Positions 61,481-64,000 of a DNA stretch of 64,000 nucleotides are shown in pieces. The stretch is from the NCBI GenBank assembly GCA_031549105.1, contig JAVBQK010000057.1, positions 1 through 64,000 of the forward strand, in the 5' to 3' direction. Numbering within the stretch: the first letter of the stretch is position 1; each line of letters begins with the position of its first letter. This DNA comes from Avichristensenella sp031549105 (GTDB taxonomy: Bacteria > Bacillota > Clostridia > Christensenellales > Aristaeellaceae). The position numbers were made by a program, and so were the translations under genes. The notes beneath the pieces were generated by a model, which made no database searches, was not told where the DNA came from, and worked only from the letters and a program-made list of their open reading frames with translations.

Positions 61481-63601
61481 ATGATGCTGGAAAACGCACT
61501 GCAACTCATAGAAGTCACGGCCGCTTACGGCGCGCTGTTTCTGCTGGCGCCGTACTGGCTGTACGGCATGCGCAAGCGGCCGGAGGACTTCCTGACCAAG
61601 CTGATGCTGACGCTTTCGCTCTCCACCATCCAGGTGGTCATGAGCGTCTATTTGCTTGCATTCCTGCATATTCTCTCGTTCTTCACCCTGGCGGCCTTGC
61701 TGCTGATCGAAACCGGCCTGATCTACAGCCGCACGCGCGGCATAACCCCATGGAACCGGGCACAGGCACTGTATGCGTTCATCATGCACGTGCACGACGG
61801 CCACTACAAGCTACGGGTTTTTGCGCGCGAGGCGTTCCGGCGCACGCTCCGGGCCGTGTTAATCTGGTTTAAGCGCCTCGTACTGCCCCAGTTACTTTTT
61901 GTGGCGGCGATGGCGGCCTGCCTGGGCTTCGCGTTCTATATCCGCGCGTGGCCGGTCATCACGCGCATGCCCTACGGTGTCAGCGACCTGTATACCTATA
62001 CGTCCTGGGTCAAGGCGCTGATGAACAACCAGGTGTTCTCCAGCGGCGTGTATTTCTTCGGCCTGCACAATGTCGTGGCCAGCATGGCGGTGCTCTTCCG
62101 CATCGACGTGGTCACGCTGCTGCGTATGTTTGGCGTGGTGTTCAACATGATCGGTGTACTGGCCGTGTACTGGCTGGCCCGTCAGATTCTCACCTCGCGG
62201 TGGACCGCGGTGCTTTCGATGCTCATCTTCAGCCTGATCGAGCTTTACCCGCCCACCAGCTACTTCCGGCAGTCCTATGCGCTGTCGCAGGAGTTTTCGC
62301 AGCTTTTCTGGCTGATTGCAGGCGGTTTCTTCATCCGCTTTTTGCGCAATCCATCCCGGGATGGGCTGTGGTCCTTTGGCGCGGCGCTGTGCGCCATTGT
62401 GCTGGCGCATTTCTATGGCATCATGGTGGCGGGATTTTTCTGCGCGGTATATGCGGTGGTGTATCTGCCGATGCTTCTGCGCGAGCGTGCGCTGTGGCTG
62501 CGCCGTCTGGCGGTCGTGGTGGCCGTGGCGTTCGCGGTTGGTTTGCTGCCGATGGCGGTAGGCCTCGTCACTGGCATCGAACTGGAGCCATCCTTCCTGT
62601 GGGGACTCAGCGTCGTTTCCGAAACCAACCCGGAGGCCGCGGCCGTGGTGCCCGCAGTGCAAAGCTCCTTTGCGCAGCGCACGCTGGAAGCAACCCAGCT
62701 CCCGCTGTCCTTCCACATTGAGCGGCTGATTCCGCTGTTGCTGTCCCTGTGCATGGCCGTCTACCTGATCATCCGCAAGCCGACGCGTGCGCGCGGCCTG
62801 CCGATGCTGGGACTCTGTGGCTTTCAGGCCGTGATGTACGCACTGCATCTGGCTGTACCGCTAGGCCTGCCGCCGCTGATGGATTACCTGCGGGCGATGA
62901 TGTTCTTCACGATGACCTTTTCCATGCTGTATGTGATCCCACTGGAGCTGATGGAGTTCCTGCCATCCGATAAGGCCCGCACGGCCGTGACCGTCGCGGC
63001 ATTCGCGCTTGTTGCGCCGATGGCGCTGCGCTATGGCGTCAAGACCCCTTTCAACTCCGCGCTGATCGAGTTGGACGGCTCCGTCAGCACCTACTATGAC
63101 ATCAAGCATGAGTACCCCTCCCATACGTGGACGATTGTCTCCCCGGTTGAGGAGACGACGCTTGTGCAGGGCACAGGCCACCATTACGAGCTGTACGAGT
63201 TCCTGCAAAAGATGGACCCCTACTCCAAGACCACTAACATTGAGATTCCCACCGCAGAGGTGTTTTTCTACGTGGAGAAGATCCCGCTCAACCATGAGCT
63301 GGTGGATAATGCCGACGCTACCAAGCCGTATCCGATGGACCCGCTTGAGGCGAAGCAGCCATTGCCGCAGATTTCCGATCTGCCCGTGCCCATTGGCAAT
63401 GGGCCGTATGTGTACTACTATTCCCGCCGCATCCTGATGGCGAAGGTGGACGAATGGGCTCAGGCATTCATGCAGCAGTTCCCCGACGATATGAGCGTCT
63501 ACTATGAGGATGACGAGCTGATCGTTTACCACTACAGGCAGAACATGTACCACCTGACCAATTTTGCCATCGACTATGGCTTCAACCCGTACGCGGAATA
63601 A
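61481..63601 (+). CDS. Large multi-TM protein, possible GT-C-type glycosyltransferase
   Basis: This 706-residue protein has about 12-14 TM helices (residues 10 to about 525) and a soluble extracytoplasmic C-terminus of about 175 residues that contains YYDIKHEYPSHTWTIVSPVEE. A GT-C-like first loop is visible near 160-190, with MPYGVSDLYTYTSWVKALMN just after a TM helix, the place of the catalytic Asp in such enzymes. It is not one of the standard Pel proteins. It lies 27 nt after pelE on the same strand. It could be a polyprenyl-phosphate-sugar transferase or a membrane scaffold; I cannot tell which. Confidence 0.6.
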   Translation: MMLENALQLIEVTAAYGALFLLAPYWLYGMRKRPEDFLTKLMLTLSLSTIQVVMSVYLLAFLHILSFFTLAALLLIETGLIYSRTRGITPWNRAQALYAFIMHVHDGHYKLRVFAREAFRRTLRAVLIWFKRLVLPQLLFVAAMAACLGFAFYIRAWPVITRMPYGVSDLYTYTSWVKALMNNQVFSSGVYFFGLHNVVASMAVLFRIDVVTLLRMFGVVFNMIGVLAVYWLARQILTSRWTAVLSMLIFSLIELYPPTSYFRQSYALSQEFSQLFWLIAGGFFIRFLRNPSRDGLWSFGAALCAIVLAHFYGIMVAGFFCAVYAVVYLPMLLRERALWLRRLAVVVAVAFAVGLLPMAVGLVTGIELEPSFLWGLSVVSETNPEAAAVVPAVQSSFAQRTLEATQLPLSFHIERLIPLLLSLCMAVYLIIRKPTRARGLPMLGLCGFQAVMYALHLAVPLGLPPLMDYLRAMMFFTMTFSMLYVIPLELMEFLPSDKARTAVTVAAFALVAPMALRYGVKTPFNSALIELDGSVSTYYDIKHEYPSHTWTIVSPVEETTLVQGTGHHYELYEFLQKMDPYSKTTNIEIPTAEVFFYVEKIPLNHELVDNADATKPYPMDPLEAKQPLPQISDLPVPIGNGPYVYYYSRRILMAKVDEWAQAFMQQFPDDMSVYYEDDELIVYHYRQNMYHLTNFAIDYGFNPYAE

Positions 63602-63628
63602 TCTCAGCGGAAAGGAGGCGCGCGCTAT

Positions 63629-64000
63629 ATGAACCAACGGTCGTATATTCTGGCATCAGCCTATTTTATCGTGCTTGTGATTGTATTCCAGGCGCTGTCG
63701 ATGAACGTCGACTTTTCAGGCGAACTGTATTCCAACCGCTATAATTATACAGCGGAAGCAAAGATACGCGAGAATGTCGAAACGCGCACGCTTTCCACCG
63801 ATTATCTTCTGGTAGGTCAGAACGGGGACGACACATTCCGTAGCATCCAGTGGATGATGAACAGCCTGAAAAAGCCTGTGCGCGCTGTGGCGCAACTGGC
63901 TGAGAGTGATCTTGCAGCCGCGCCGGTCGGCATCATCGTCACCACCAGCGATATGGGCGCGCTGGGCGATCTTGCGCTGGTAACCGATTATGTGCGGGCG
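63629..64000 (+). CDS. DUF2194-like protein, N-terminal part only
   Basis: The first 124 codons are present before the window ends. There is a signal or anchor helix (residues 5-23, YILASAYFIVLVIVFQAL), then an extracytoplasmic alpha/beta region with VGIIVTTSDMGALGDLALV, like the first Rossmann-type unit of DUF2194 proteins. DUF2194 proteins occur near Pel-type genes and include a deacetylase-like part, which would lie beyond the window. AAAGGAGG precedes the ATG at 63629. Confidence 0.55.
   Translation, partial: MNQRSYILASAYFIVLVIVFQALSMNVDFSGELYSNRYNYTAEAKIRENVETRTLSTDYLLVGQNGDDTFRSIQWMMNSLKKPVRAVAQLAESDLAAAPVGIIVTTSDMGALGDLALVTDYVRA

Overview
The window is a compact, GC-rich chromosomal segment with GGAGG-type ribosome binding sites, very short intergenic spacing and many ATGA/TGATG start-stop overlaps. 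The gene content (YesM/YesN two-component system, Lpl-type sugar ABC permeases, DUF975 and DUF2304 membrane proteins, SH3b protein, ECF sigma with a membrane partner, ParA/ParB, and the order adk-map-KOW protein-infA-rpmJ) points to a Gram-positive, Clostridia-like bacterium, perhaps a gut member of the Christensenellales or a related high-GC group. That placement is an inference from gene content only.

Layout. 1-1.2 kb: an iron/spermidine-type ABC ATPase. 1.3-4.7 kb: an MMPL/RND exporter divergent from a TetR regulator, with an inverted repeat between them. 4.7-17.4 kb (minus strand): a beta-mannoside utilisation locus with a DUF1861 protein, an O-acetylesterase, the YesM/YesN sensor-regulator pair, a solute-binding protein, two permeases, a GH2 beta-mannosidase and a Nif3-like protein. 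Two promoters in this locus share a precisely spaced bipartite box that is a strong candidate operator for the local AraC-type response regulator. 17.6-29.3 kb: a Ca2+ P-type ATPase, small secreted proteins, a LytS-like kinase with an unusual response regulator, an ECF sigma/membrane partner pair, a split chromate transporter and a GNAT. 29.3-36.4 kb: a GH67 alpha-glucuronidase, a methyltransferase, an RsuA-type pseudouridine synthase, two DUF975 proteins and an L,D-transpeptidase.

37.0-53.2 kb (minus strand) is the complete S10-spc-alpha ribosomal cluster, from rpsJ to rplQ, in canonical order and including secY, adk, map, infA, rpmJ and rpoA. It starts from a clear sigma-A promoter with a leader of about 165 nt. 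A multi-hairpin interspersed repeat sits inside the cluster between rpmJ and rpsM, with relatives at about 1.25 kb and 36.3 kb.

53.3-57.6 kb: a VanY-type peptidase, a small CxxC protein, a DUF1015-GNAT fusion, and parB-parA. 57.7-64 kb (plus strand): the start of a Pel-like exopolysaccharide locus that runs off the window. It holds DUF2304, a PelD-like c-di-GMP receptor fused to an SDR domain, a PelE-like TPR protein, a large GT-C-like membrane protein and a DUF2194-like protein. The PelD-like protein keeps the RxxD inhibitory-site motif ahead of a degenerate GGDEF, and its fused SDR domain has lost the catalytic Tyr and Lys. This region is the most interesting system in the window.
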